Made by a program: the position numbers and the translations under genes | In this document: one piece after another, positions 10,251 through 20,755 of the stretch | Numbering within the stretch: position 1 is the stretch's first letter | How the letters are laid out: each line of letters starts with the position of its first letter | Origin: Arbacia lixula | Lineage: Eukaryota; Echinodermata; Echinoidea; Arbacioida; Arbaciidae | Direction: 5' to 3' | Assembly: GCA_963669155.1 (NCBI GenBank) | Contig: OZ022576.1 | Location: 1,106,338 to 1,170,337 of the forward strand | DNA: 64,000 nt | Notes under the pieces: generated by a model | What the model was told of the DNA's origin: nothing | Seen by the model: the letters and a program-made list of their open reading frames with translations, nothing else | Database searches by the model: none

Positions 10251-13200
10251 ATGGTTGTACATCCATGCTCATGTTGCTCAAGAACAGTAGCAAATAACCA
10301 GAAAGCTTTATTATGCACAGACTGTTCTCTATGGACACATATCTCATGCGGACACGTTACAAGAAAGCAATATGATGATATTAATGTATTGTTTGAAAAC
10401 TGGAAATGCCCAAAATGCACTTTACGTATTTTGCCATTTTGGGGTGAGGACGTAATGGTAGAAGATTGTATAAACGAAACTAACACTAATTTGGTTAGGA
10501 ATATATCTGTTGAGAATGATAGATCAACTAAAGTTTATGATGCACTGGATGACAAAGTAAATAAAGGATTTAAGATATCACATTTGAATGTACGAAGCTT
10601 GAGGAAGAAGGTGGATCACATTTCAACTTTTTTGTCTTCTAATCCGATTGATGTATTTACCATGTCGGAAACATGGTTGGATGAGTCTGTTTGCCTAAAT
10701 TTAGCAATAGATGGTTACTCATTAGAAAGAAGAGATAGAGATTGTCAAGGAGGTGGGATAGGTTGCTACATTAAGTCTTCTATATGCTATTCGCGCCGCA
10801 GAGATCTTGAATGTAATGATATTGAAATCATGTGGGTAGAAATTAGAATACCAAACGCAAGATCTTGGCTTATTGGCATAGTTTATCGTGCACCAAGCTC
10901 CCATGTTGATTTCTTTAGTAAGTTGGAAAGTAATGTTGAAAATGTTTATAGTGAGACACATAATATTGTTCTTACTGGTGATTTGAATTGTAATGTACTG
11001 ACTGACAATCCTTCACATCAGAAACTGAATTTGCTATGTACTATGTTTAATCTCAAGCAATTGATTGATTGTCCAACTCGTGTGACACCGCATAGCACCA
11101 CATGCATTGATTTGGTTTTTGTACCAGCATTTAAAAATAATATACAATCCGGAATAATTCCAATCGGAGTTAGTGATCATTCACTTGTTTTTATTAATAT
11201 GCACAAATTCAAAGTTCAATGCAAACCAAAAATAAGTAAATTTAGGAGCTTTAGACGGTTTAATGTTCCTAACTTTGTAAGGGAAGGTGAATCTCTTTTC
11301 GGGCATGATTTTTACAATACACATGATGTTAATTATTTGTGGAAACACTTCAATGATGCCTTCATAAAATTGTGCGATAAGTACGCACCATTTGTGTCAG
11401 TTCGCAAACGGGTGAATGGAGCACCATGGTTGACGGATGAATTTTTGGATTTATCTAGACAGCGTGATTTTTTAAAAAGACAATTTGATGAAAATAAAAG
11501 TGAAAGTAATTGGTCTGATTATAAACACGCAAGAAATAAAGTGAATAATTTAGGCAAGCGTTTGAAGAAAGATTATTACATTGAATTGTTTGAAAATAGT
11601 ATTGGTGATACAAATCGTACGTGGAAAACTTTGAAAAGTTTGTCGAGTCAGACTAAGTCCGCAAATTGTACAGGGTTACGTTCAGAATCTGGGCTATTAA
11701 CGGGAGACACTGACATAGCTAATGCCTTCAATGAATATTTTGTCCAGGGTAACAATGCCAATGCAGTTGAGCGTGATAACAATGATCAAGTAACTGACTC
11801 TACCTTTCAATTTAAGACGATTACGGAAGACTTCGTCGCTAAAGAGCTACACAACCTGTCAGTGCGTATGTCAAGTGGTCTTGATAACATCCACCCCCGT
11901 TTATTGAAAGAAGCAGCGCCATTTATTACAAAACCTTTAACCCATATTTTCAATGCAACAATAACCTCAGGATCCATTCCAAAAGATTGGAAACGAGCTA
12001 AAGTCACCCCCATTTATAAATCTGGTGCAAAGGATCAAACTAGTAACTATAGGCCTATTTCTGTTTTGTGTCATATCATGAAAATACTTGAAAAGGCTAT
12101 TCATGCTCAACTGTACCATTATTTTACCACCAATGATTTGTTAAGCCAGTGTCAATCTGGATTTCGTCCTTTACATTCAACTACGACAGCAGTGATTGAT
12201 GTTAATGACTATTTATTGAGTAATATTGATAATGGGTATATGATTGGAGGTCTATTTCTTGATTTTAAAAGGGCATTTGACTCAGTAAATCATAGTATAT
12301 TATTGAATAAATTAGAAAAGTATGGTATTTGTGGTTCCGAGTTAGCTTGGTTCACTAATTACTTAACGGACAGAAACCAGTGTGTGTGCTACAATGGAAA
12401 ACTATCAAGCTTTCGGAAAGTTCAAATGGGTATCCCAAAGGGGTCAATTTTAGGTCCATTGTTGTTTGTTATCTTTATAAATGACATGTGCGATTTGTTA
12501 TATTCTGATTCAACTAAATTGAGTCTCTATGCTGATGACGCTGCCCTATTTTGTAAAGGTCGAGATTATTTATCCGTTCAAACGAAATTGCAAGCTGAAC
12601 TGAATAGAGTTATGCAATGGGTAGATAAAAATGAACTACAGTTAAATACGAAAAAATGTAAAGTTATGTTGATTGGCACACACAAAAAAGTACACAGTAA
12701 ACAAATTGTGCTGAAGCGCAAAGAGGATATTATTGAACAGGTGAATCAATTTAAGTATTTAGGGGTCATACTTGATAACACTCTCAAGTTTGATAAACAC
12801 ATTGAATCGGTATGTGCTAAACTAGCTAAAACCATTGGGTGTATTAGACAAATAAAGAAATATTTATCGAAACAAGTTTTGACTCTGCTATATAATGGTT
12901 TATTTCTCCCACACATTGATTATGGTTTGATTATATGGGGAACCTTTGCTAAGTTTTTGATTTTGAAAGTACAGCGTCTTCAAAATCGTTATGCTCGCCT
13001 GATTCTGAATGCGGATTTTCTTACACCTCACTTGATAATGTTGAAACGGCTAAATTGGCAATCTGTTCTACAAAGAGTTAATTATCAATTTTGTTTGTAT
13101 ATGTTTAAAGTTATAAATGGACTTTCACCTCAATATTTAAAGGGTATGGCCATTTTTAGAACTCCCAATATATTCACAAGATATGCTATCGATAATCCAT

Positions 13201-13358
13201 TATATGTAATCAAGCCAAACAAAGACTATATGAAAAGATCTTTTCAATATATTGGTTCAAAAATCTGGAACAATCTCCCACTTTGCATTAGAAATATCAA
13301 ATCAATCTATTCTTTCAAAAAGCAATGTAAAATATTATCACTTACTGATCGCATCTAA
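10251..13358 (+). CDS. LINE ORF2 polyprotein: PHD finger, AP endonuclease, reverse transcriptase
   Basis: Intact 1035-residue ORF. Residues about 5-62 form a PHD-type zinc finger (CSCC, CTDCSLWTHISCG, WKCPKC). Residues about 105-310 are an apurinic endonuclease: SHLNVRSL, MSETWLDE, YRAPSS, GDLNCN and SDHSLV are the expected catalytic signatures. The reverse transcriptase spans about 560-860 with NYRPISVL, FLDFKRAFDSVNHS, GIPKGSILGPLLF and the catalytic LYADDAALF. The C-terminal region (RLQNRYARLIL, WNNLPLCIR) is typical of CR1/Jockey-group LINEs. The enzyme nicks target DNA and primes cDNA synthesis there. With no stop or visible motif loss, this is the least damaged LINE in the window and recent activity of the family is plausible. 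Clade assignment is by eye. Confidence 0.9.
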   Translation: MVVHPCSCCSRTVANNQKALLCTDCSLWTHISCGHVTRKQYDDINVLFENWKCPKCTLRILPFWGEDVMVEDCINETNTNLVRNISVENDRSTKVYDALDDKVNKGFKISHLNVRSLRKKVDHISTFLSSNPIDVFTMSETWLDESVCLNLAIDGYSLERRDRDCQGGGIGCYIKSSICYSRRRDLECNDIEIMWVEIRIPNARSWLIGIVYRAPSSHVDFFSKLESNVENVYSETHNIVLTGDLNCNVLTDNPSHQKLNLLCTMFNLKQLIDCPTRVTPHSTTCIDLVFVPAFKNNIQSGIIPIGVSDHSLVFINMHKFKVQCKPKISKFRSFRRFNVPNFVREGESLFGHDFYNTHDVNYLWKHFNDAFIKLCDKYAPFVSVRKRVNGAPWLTDEFLDLSRQRDFLKRQFDENKSESNWSDYKHARNKVNNLGKRLKKDYYIELFENSIGDTNRTWKTLKSLSSQTKSANCTGLRSESGLLTGDTDIANAFNEYFVQGNNANAVERDNNDQVTDSTFQFKTITEDFVAKELHNLSVRMSSGLDNIHPRLLKEAAPFITKPLTHIFNATITSGSIPKDWKRAKVTPIYKSGAKDQTSNYRPISVLCHIMKILEKAIHAQLYHYFTTNDLLSQCQSGFRPLHSTTTAVIDVNDYLLSNIDNGYMIGGLFLDFKRAFDSVNHSILLNKLEKYGICGSELAWFTNYLTDRNQCVCYNGKLSSFRKVQMGIPKGSILGPLLFVIFINDMCDLLYSDSTKLSLYADDAALFCKGRDYLSVQTKLQAELNRVMQWVDKNELQLNTKKCKVMLIGTHKKVHSKQIVLKRKEDIIEQVNQFKYLGVILDNTLKFDKHIESVCAKLAKTIGCIRQIKKYLSKQVLTLLYNGLFLPHIDYGLIIWGTFAKFLILKVQRLQNRYARLILNADFLTPHLIMLKRLNWQSVLQRVNYQFCLYMFKVINGLSPQYLKGMAIFRTPNIFTRYAIDNPLYVIKPNKDYMKRSFQYIGSKIWNNLPLCIRNIKSIYSFKKQCKILSLTDRI

Positions 13359-13632
13359 GTCTCCAGTCAGAGCAAAGGTTTTTCGTTGTTTTGTTTTTGT
13401 TTTTGTTTGTTTTTATATTTTTTTTATTAAAATAGTTGATAGATATCTCTGACATTGTTTTAGAAAATAGTTCATGTATGCATTCGTTTTCGTTTGTATT
13501 TATCTCATATTTTGTTGTTGTGTTAAAAATGTGAATTGTATTGTTTTTTATTGTGTGCAGGGCCCCTTGGGAGATCAGTTCTTTAACTGAAAGGGCTACC
13601 CTGTTGAAATAAAACGTTAATAATAATAATAA

Positions 13633-15427
13633 CCTGCGTTCCTTGGCTTTGACATCGAAGTGTTTTTTGTACTTCCTCGATGACTTCTCGAGCTCGGTCT
13701 TGGCCACTCTACACGTTGACTCCAACCTCTCCTGTAAGTCAAGAACATACTGGTAAGTAGACTTTACTTCCTCTTCAGATATGTCTTCGGACCACAATTA
13801 CTTCGGGATGGTTTAAGGGACCCCTGACTGTCCTCCCGTACATCAACACGAAGGGAGAATATCCCAAACTCTCGTGGGGCACCTCACGATAGGCGAACAA
13901 GAGGGCGGGCAAATACCTGTCCCAGTCCCTTGGACGTTCCTGACACATTTTCCTTAACATCTGCTTCAATGTACCATTGAATCTTTCACATGCCCCATTC
14001 GCCATAGGATGGTAAGGGGAAGTGTGAAACTGTTTCACACCAAGCAGACGAGAGACTTCCTTCAGTACTCCAGATACAAACTGAGTACCATTGTCTGATA
14101 GTATCTCATTTGGAACCCCTAACCTTGAGAAAACTTCGATCAAAGCTTCAGCCACACGCTCTGCTTCAATTCTCGGCAGGGCTATTGCTTCGGGGTATCG
14201 GGTTGCTAGATCAACAATCGTTAGAATGTATCGATTACCCCTTTCTGTTATCGGCTGTAAGGGTCCTACCAAATCTACTGCAATTCTCCTGAAACAAGTG
14301 TCAATCAGGGGAGGCATAACTACGGGGACTTTACCGACCTTTCCTTTAGGAGTAGTCCTTTGGCACGAATCACATGACGCACAGTACCGTCGGACGTCCG
14401 ACTGTAGTCCCGGCCAGTAGAAATGACCCAATATGCGATCCGTAGTCTTCTTTGCCTTGAGATGTCCTGCTAATGCTGAGTCATGGGCGAGCCGTAGAAC
14501 TTGAGGCCTGAAGGGAGTGGGGACTAGCAGCTGGGTGAACATCTGTCCGTTGACCTGTGTAGGCAGTGACTGAAATTCACGGAAAAGCAGGCCATTCTTA
14601 TAGTAGTACCGTACTTGACTCCCCTTACCTACAGTCTTGGGCTCTCCGTCTTCGGCGGCGAACTTCCGGAGTTTCTCCAGTGACTCGTCTTGTTGCTGAG
14701 CAGCAATGATGTCCTCCCTAGTAGCGGTAATCTCGGGCCCTCCCGATGATTCCAGCGGCTTCCAGGGTCTCTCCTTCCGTTGTTTCATCCCCCGTGTCTC
14801 TACAGCTGCAGCTTCTGTTCCATCTACCTCCGGCTGTAGACTCTCCTGGACATCGAGGCTCGGTTCGGCACTGACCTCCTCGTTGATGTCGTCTGGCGGA
14901 TCACGTGGCTTCTCGGCGTCCACTCCATCCTTTGCGACTTCTGCTGACCACTCGACTTGTGCTTCCTCGGGCTTCCTTGCTCCTGAAATGTTACCAATAA
15001 TAACATCGTACACGGGATGAGTCATACAGAGTGCATTCACCTTACCAGAAAAGACCGGACAACTTACCTCAACTGTGGCGATCGGCACAGACCGCACTGT
15101 TCCATCAATAAGGACACAAGTCTGACTTTCACCAGTGTACTTATCCTTCTCTACCAACCCTGCACGTACCACAACAGTACTGCAACCAGTGTCGCGTAAC
15201 ACCTTCACTGACTTACCGTTTAGTACGCCTTCACAGACAGGCATACCGATACCTACCGTACAACCTGCACTAACGACCGGAAGTTTGTGCCCTCACTGAA
15301 GAGCTACTAACTTCATATCATCCCCGACAATGACATTTCTTTCCTGACTACTTTCAAACGTTTCTTCAGGACACACACCAACCATACAAGCACTACCAGT
15401 TTGTTTGCGTGAGTCTCCCCGTGAAGT
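13633..15427 (-). pseudogene. Element A pol, N-terminal part: protease and integrase, interrupted
   Basis: Reading on the minus strand, an upstream segment (15,427-15,296) ends at a TGA (15,293-15,295) where element B has an in-frame glycine-rich stretch. The open part then contains the retropepsin motif LRDTGCSTVVV. The integrase zinc-binding region follows (HDSALAGHL, then CASCDSCQR), then the catalytic core: AVDLVGPL, LSDNGTQF (second Asp) and NGACERFNGTL (Glu). The 3' side ends in KKHFDVKAKERR at the LINE junction (13,633); the frame then runs into unrelated LINE tail. Integrase before RT in the same polyprotein defines the Gmr1-like order. A nonsense codon plus insertions on both sides make it non-functional. 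Confidence 0.85.
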
Positions 15428-17646
15428 CCCAGGACGAAAAACCAGTAGAAACCAGTAGAGAAAAACCATTAGAATCTCTACTGGTTTCTACTGGAAATTT
15501 TCTACTGGTTTGAATATGGAAAGTGAAATGATTTCCAGTAGAAACCATTAGAAAAATGCCAGTAGAATACCAGTAGAAACCATTAGAAAAATGCCAGTAG
15601 AATACCAGTAGAAACCAGTAGAAATCTCTACTGGATCCAATACAAGACCAATAGAAGACCAGTAGAATACCAGTAGAAACCAGTAGGAATCTCTACTGGA
15701 TCCAATAGAAGACCAGTAGAAACCAGTAGGAATCTCTACTGGATCCACTAGAGCTTCCTTCTGGTTTCTACTGGAATTTTTCTACACTGGTTTGAATATG
15801 GAAAGTGAAATGATTTCCAGTAGAAACCATTAGAAAAATGCCAGTAGAATACCAGTAGAAACCAGTAGGAATCTCTACTGGATCCAATAGAAGACCAGTA
15901 GAAGACCAGTAGAAACCAGTAGGAATCTCTACTGGATCCAATAGAGCTTCATACTGGTTTTCTGCTGGTTTGAATATGGAAAGTGATATGATTTCCAGTA
16001 GAAACCATTAAAAAAATACCAGTAGAGTGCCAGTAGAAACCAGTAGCAATTTCTCCTGGATCCATCAGAATACCAGTAGAAACTAGTAAAATACCTACTG
16101 GAGCCGTCAGGAGACCAATAGGAATCAAAAATAAAAATGTTGATGAAATATCGATTTAAATGTAGTATATGATAATCTGAATTATGGCATATTTCCTTAT
16201 CGTTTTTAACCTAATACTATCCTATCCTATAATTATTCCTATTCTATCCTATACCTATCCTAATTCCTACTCTTTCCTTCACAGACTTTCATATATATAG
16301 CAGTACGGTTATAAGGTTCATAAGATATTGGTTACTCTAACTTACATTTAAGAAGATCATTTTTGTTGTTGTTATCATTATTGTCTTCACTTAAGTAGGT
16401 GACATTCACTATTTTATGTTTAAACTTGAAATCATTACTTGGTAAAATTCCTTTTATCTGGTTAGGTGGAGGTTATCTATTTAAAAGTACAAAATTAGGA
16501 CACGTAAATACACGCATGAATATTCATGAGCATCTCTATTTATATTGGTTTCTATTGGTTTCTACTGGTCTCCATTACCAGTGGAATTCACTGGTCTCTA
16601 ATGGTTTCTACTGGTTTGACTTTGTATTTTTCATACTCCTTTTCCAAACATTATATCTCACTAGTTTCTATTGGTTTCTACTGATCTCCAATACCAGGAG
16701 AATTCACTGGTCTCTAATGGTTTCTACTGGTTTGACTTTGTATTTTTCACACTCCTTTTCAAACCATTAGGTCTTACTGGTTTCTATTGGTTTATACTGG
16801 TCTCCACCAGTAGAATTCACTGGTCTCTAATGGTTTCTACTGGTTTGACTCTGTATTTTTCACACTCCTTTTCAAACCATTAAGTTTCACTGGTCTCTAA
16901 TGGTTTCTCCTGGTTTGACTTTGAATTTTTCACACTCCTTTTCAAAACATTATATCTCACTAGTTTCTATTAGTGTGAAAAAACAAAGTCAAACCAGTAG
17001 AAACCATTAGAGACCAGTGGATTCAAATGGTATTGAAGACCAGTAGAAACCAATAGAAACCAGTGAGATCTAATGGTTGAGAAGGAGTGTGAAAAAAACA
17101 AAGTCAAACCAGTAGAAACCATTAGAGACCAGTGGATTCTAATGGTATTGAAGACCAGTAGAAACCAATAGAAACCAGTGAGATCTAGTGGTTTGAGAAG
17201 GAGTGTGAAAAAAACAAAGTCAAACCAGTAGAAAACATTAGAGACCAGTGGATTCTAATGGTATTGAAGACCAGTAGAAACCAATAGAAACCAGTGAGAT
17301 CTAGTGGTTTGAGAAGGAGTGTGAACAAAACAAAATCAAACCAGTAGAAACCATTAGAGACCAGTGGATTCTAATGGTTTCTACTGGTCTTCAATACCAT
17401 TAGAATCCACTGGTCTGTAATGGTTTCTACTGGTTTGACTTTGTTTTTTTCACACTCCTTCTCAAACCATTAGATCTCACTGGTTTCTATTGGTTTCTAC
17501 TGGTCTTCAACACATTAGACTCTACTGGTTTCTGCTGGTTTGATTTCGTAGTTCCTCTCCAGACCAGTAGACTCTACTGGACCAGTAGAAACCAGTAGAC
17601 GGTCTCTACTGGTTTCTACTGGTTTCTATGGGAATTTCGACCTGGG
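15428..17646. mobile_element. Foldback element made of CCAGTAGAAA minisatellite, inserted at A's gag-pol boundary
   Basis: The insertion separates A's zinc-knuckle gag from its protease. Its ends are inverted: CCCAGGACGAAA plus CCAGTAGAAACCAGTAGAG on the left, and the complement of CCCAGGTCGAAA plus TAGAAACCAGTAGAGACC on the right. Left array (15,436-16,110): ccagtagaaacc units broken by GGATCC-centred inverted motifs. Middle (about 16,120-16,545): unique AT-rich DNA. Right array (16,545-17,632): first TGGTTTCTACTGG orientation, then from about 17,000 the complementary orientation in three units of about 120 bp (17,030-17,340), then reversed again. Apparent open frames in it are repeat artefacts. 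No target duplication was resolved. It may be a foldback DNA transposon or a minisatellite that expanded in place; the matched ends favour a transposon. Confidence 0.7.
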
Positions 17647-17983
17647 GTGGCGGATCTTTTCTCGCTGTAGCCGCGCTTTCCACGGTCAGGACAGTTCATG
17701 GCCAGATGCCCTTGCTTACCGCATGTATAGCATTTCCGTTCGGCCAGCGGGACATAACCGTTTCCTCGCTGCGGTCTAGCGTTAGCCGGATTCTGCGGCT
17801 TTCCACTTGGCTGCGCGGTGCGATTCGGACCCCGCGCAGCGGGTCCGTGCGCTGAGCCATATTGCTCTGCAATCCGTACTAATTCAGATAAATCTTTTGG
17901 GTTGCGTTCTTTAATGAAAACTGCCATTGAACGATCACAGCCCTCGAGAATTTGTTCCATTACTATTAATTCGAGTATGGTCT
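17647..17983 (-). pseudogene. Element A gag C-terminus with CCHC zinc knuckle
   Basis: On the minus strand the segment starts at the element B junction (17,983) with TILELIVMEQILEGC and VFIKERNPKDLSELV, the end of the Gypsy gag capsid region, and continues to CYTCGKQGHLAMNCP, a CX2CX4HX4C nucleocapsid knuckle that packages element RNA. It ends at the foldback insertion, after which translation hits a stop inside the repeat. The counterpart in B (LFIIEQLYNVCSRDMKVFLK) shows that the join to the N-terminal gag piece at 24,283 is missing about 170 residues. Confidence 0.8.
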
Positions 17984-18690
17984 TGTCACGGTGTGACGTG
18001 ATATTATATTATTCATGTGAATTAGAGTGTGGTAGTAAAGCCACCACAGTAAAGTGTAAATGTGAAGTGCACCATTTGGTTACAAGTGTATCCATTCAGA
18101 TAGTTAGTGGGAGCACGATTTGCAAAACAATAATAATGTGTTTAGACTGGACAGAGCCAGGTCGTCGACCCACAGCCTCAAGGCCCTTAATAGTGAGTTC
18201 AATACACTGCAAATAAGAGATGGGAAACAAGAAGACTAAAAGAGGAAATATTATGGTCATTAATAATGTTTCCACATCAAAGAGGACCTAACATAATGTG
18301 GTCAGTGCCAGGGTTGATATGGACATTAAACAGGTGCTTTTCTGACACATGTGGCTAAGACTTGTCAAACTCAGGACCATTAATCAGAGCTAGACTGAGG
18401 CCACCTTGACTTCCTGGAAGGGGGAAGAAGTCACCGACGGAAGTGGAAGAAGTCACCGACGGAAGGGTGTGGGTGTTAACTTTAACCCAATGAAGAAGAG
18501 TTTAGGAACAGTTTCAGGAACCAATTAACAGAGTTTTAATATAAATCTTTATCCATCAACCCCCAATGAAATGTCAGGACAGGAAATGAGAATGGTCTGA
18601 TTGGCCCTATATTGCGTTGTGTAGTAAGAGTGATCTCCCATAGATATGTGTACAAATATCAGTTTCCCATAGACTCATGTGTTAATGAGC

Positions 18691-18700
18691 CATATAAAAC
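18691..18700 (+). promoter_or_regulatory. Candidate TATA box of element B LTR
   Basis: CATATAAAAC inside the LTR, followed about 25-35 bases later by a GAGC/CAGA-rich stretch where transcription could begin. Position relative to the downstream AATAAA suits a Pol II LTR promoter. Inferred from sequence only. Confidence 0.4.
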
Positions 18701-19575
18701 CAAGGTGCAAGAGCAAAATTAATCAGACCGGAGACAAACAAGATTTGTGCAAAATAATCAAGAGAGGAAACAGTCTGTGTGTAGGGGTGCAACTGAGAGT
18801 TGTGAAGCGGTCTCCCCCTTCAACTAATTGCAGCAAAACTTCAGAGTTTAAACTGTTTCTACAAGTGGAGGATTCTGTGTATACTGTCTTTGGAAACACC
18901 AACAAAGTTGTAAGTCTTATATTTCTTTTATGCATGTATTTCAAATGTGTGAATGTTGTATGATGTTTATGCTGATATATTTTATTGACTTGGGCTTACA
19001 AAGAAAGATATTTTAATCTTATTCCATATGTTATTATTATGATACTCAAATTGTGTGCATACATTCTCAGCACAGAGAATATCAGGGAACATACCAGTTC
19101 AGGGAAAAGTGACGTATTAGGAGTGACCTAACTGTTGACACTTTTATGGCCTTCTCATGGCAAGCCAGGTCAAAAGGTTATGTTTTGGGAAAACTCACTG
19201 AGCGAAAAGAGGAACTCACTGAGTCAAAAGAGGAGACCTGTTAGGACAGTGAAATTGGGAGAGAAAATTATTTTTTAAATATATATTTCGCTTTGGGTTA
19301 GAAAAAAAGGAAATATACAGTATCCCTATTCATTTATGATTAACAGGGTGTTTAATTTGGGACTAAAGTTCAACTTTCCGAGGGAAAGACGCTGGAGCTA
19401 GGCCAGAGGGCTCGGAACTACCAGCAAGGACTTTACAAGTAGCAAGAAACCACCAAGAAAGAGATTCAACTAACGCCGATAATATACTGAATATAAATTG
19501 TACATTGTACTTGTTGTAGCTAAGTGACGACTAACCACTGTATTGGGGTCAAAGTAGATTGTAATGTGTTGTATT

Positions 19576-19581
19576 AATAAA
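19576..19581 (+). promoter_or_regulatory. Candidate polyadenylation signal of element B LTR
   Basis: AATAAA about 115 bases before the LTR end. In the lost 3' LTR the same site would have directed cleavage. Confidence 0.4.
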
Positions 19582-19699
19582 TATTGTACTATTGCATTAT
19601 AATTATACTGGTGTTATCTAGTCTCTGTCTATCCATTGTCTTGTCGAAGAGGTCTGATCCCTCACAGGGTAGCGATTCGACCCCGCCCTGTGACATAAA

Positions 19700-19715
19700 T
19701 GGTGGAGAACCCGGG
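19700..19715 (+). other. Candidate tRNA primer-binding site of element B
   Basis: TGGTGGAGAACCCGGG begins four bases after the LTR end. The leading TGG, complementary to a tRNA 3' CCA, is expected here. The tRNA species was not identified. Confidence 0.5.
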
Positions 19716-19903
19716 CATACTTAAAAAAAAAAAAAACAAGGCCTGAGTACAAGACAATTAGACACTGACTGTGGTAGTCGTTAATAAGTTACGTAGTATT
19801 GTTTCGGCTGATCTGGACTGCAGCCTGTCTTACCAAAGGTGGTAGCCTACACTTCGACTGCTCTTCTGTTGATCTTTCGGTTATAATTAAGAAATACTGC
19901 ATA

Positions 19904-20740
19904 ATGGCGCTAAGAGCGTTCATCGATGTAGGGAAAGAGCTCGGGCTCAAAGGAGCCGAGCTCTTAGAATTTGCGAAAGAGGAACGTCAACGGGAGGTTG
20001 ATAGGACAGAAAAAGAGAGAGCAGAACGAGCAGCAGAACGAGACCATCAGAAATTACTGAAAGAGATGGATCTCAAAATTTCACAAGGCAGATCCACGGG
20101 GATGACAGGCTCAGTAGGGATGCAGAAGCTGCCAATGTTTAATGAGAAACATGATAATATGGACTCATTTCTGTGTCGGTTTGAGCGGTATGCGGGTAGT
20201 ATGGGGTGGGCCAAGAATGATTGGGCCCTTCCTCTTAGCACCCTTCTGACTGCATGGTAAAGCACTGGAAGTGTATACCAGAATGCCTAGTGCAGAGGCC
20301 AATGATTATGATAGGCTAAAGGGGGCTCTCCTGCACAGATATGAGCTAACAGAGGAGGGATTCCGAGGGAAATTCCGGGGGTCTCGCCCAGAAGAGGGCG
20401 AGACATACAGCCAGTTCGTGGAACGGCTAAAAAGGTACCTGAGTAGATGGGTACAGATGTCGGGGATAGAGTCCACTTTTGATCAGGTGTGTGAGCTGTT
20501 CATTATTGAGCAGCTCTACAATGTGTGTTCCAGGGACATGAAGGTGTTCCTGAAGGAAAGAAAGCCAGTCGGCCTAGCGGCCCTGGTGGGTTTGGCGGAG
20601 CAATATCAGGAGGCTCACCCAAAATTTAAACCAGACATGACTCGGGCGAACACACACAAACCGAAAGAGGACTCTAGTCCCAGGCAGAACCAGACCCCAC
20701 CCAAACGCGTTATGGGAGTAATAGTTCAGGGGGAAAGTGC
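19904..20740 (+). pseudogene. Element B gag, with two compensating frame shifts
   Basis: The ATG at 19,904 opens MALRAFIDVGKELGLKG, followed by a charged Glu/Arg-rich coiled coil and KLPMFNEKHDNMDSFL plus FRFERYAGS-like capsid residues. The frame shifts by one base near 20,262 (stop at 20,258-20,260) and continues in the next frame with GALLHRYELTEEGFR, YSQFVERLKRYL and FLKERKPVGLAALV. It shifts back near 20,700, so the zinc knuckle CYNCGKMGHMAKDC is read in the first frame and runs straight into pol. The first gag frame and the pol frame are the same, which suggests one gag-pol ORF in the ancestor with two later single-base indels, or two sequencing errors. Confidence 0.8.
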
Positions 20741-20755
20741 TACAACTGTGGCAAA

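Larger units (their letters stand above)
9505..13632 (+). mobile_element. CR1/Jockey-group LINE inserted in element A pol, 5'-truncated in ORF1
   Basis: The plus-strand LINE interrupts element A between the codons for AKERR (right side, 13,650) and ECGDRV (left side, 9,498). It has ORF1 (open from the left junction to 10,206), a complete ORF2 (10,251-13,358), and a 3' UTR containing GGGCTACCCTGTTGAAATAAA followed by a (TAA)n tail at 13,617-13,632. Such simple-repeat tails are usual for CR1-type LINEs. ORF1 has no ATG near the left edge, so the copy is slightly 5'-truncated. No clear target duplication was found. Related 3' tails occur at 42.74-42.83 kb and 57.35-57.43 kb. Confidence 0.85.
17984..19695 (+). 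repeat. 5' LTR of element B (about 1.7 kb)
   Basis: Starts TGTCACGGTGTGACG directly after interrupted A gag codons and ends CCCTGTGACA, giving inverted TGTCAC/GTGACA termini. A TATA-like box (18,692) and an AATAAA signal (19,576-19,581) lie in the expected order for U3-R-U5. No second copy exists in the window. The short open frame at 18,679-18,963 inside it is not considered a gene. Confidence 0.8.

Noticed and set aside
13342-13640. C-terminal part of the minus-strand frame at 13,797-13,342
   Set aside because: After AKERR it reads through the LINE 3' UTR and is not retroelement protein.
16399-16883. Open frames rich in STGLTLYFSHSFSNH
   Set aside because: Translations of the CCAGTAGAAA minisatellite, with no codon bias or start context.
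15428-17646. CRISPR-like array
   Set aside because: The repeats are short, unspaced, in both orientations and eukaryotic; no unique spacers of fixed length.
18679-18963. 94-codon open frame
   Set aside because: Lies within the element B LTR.
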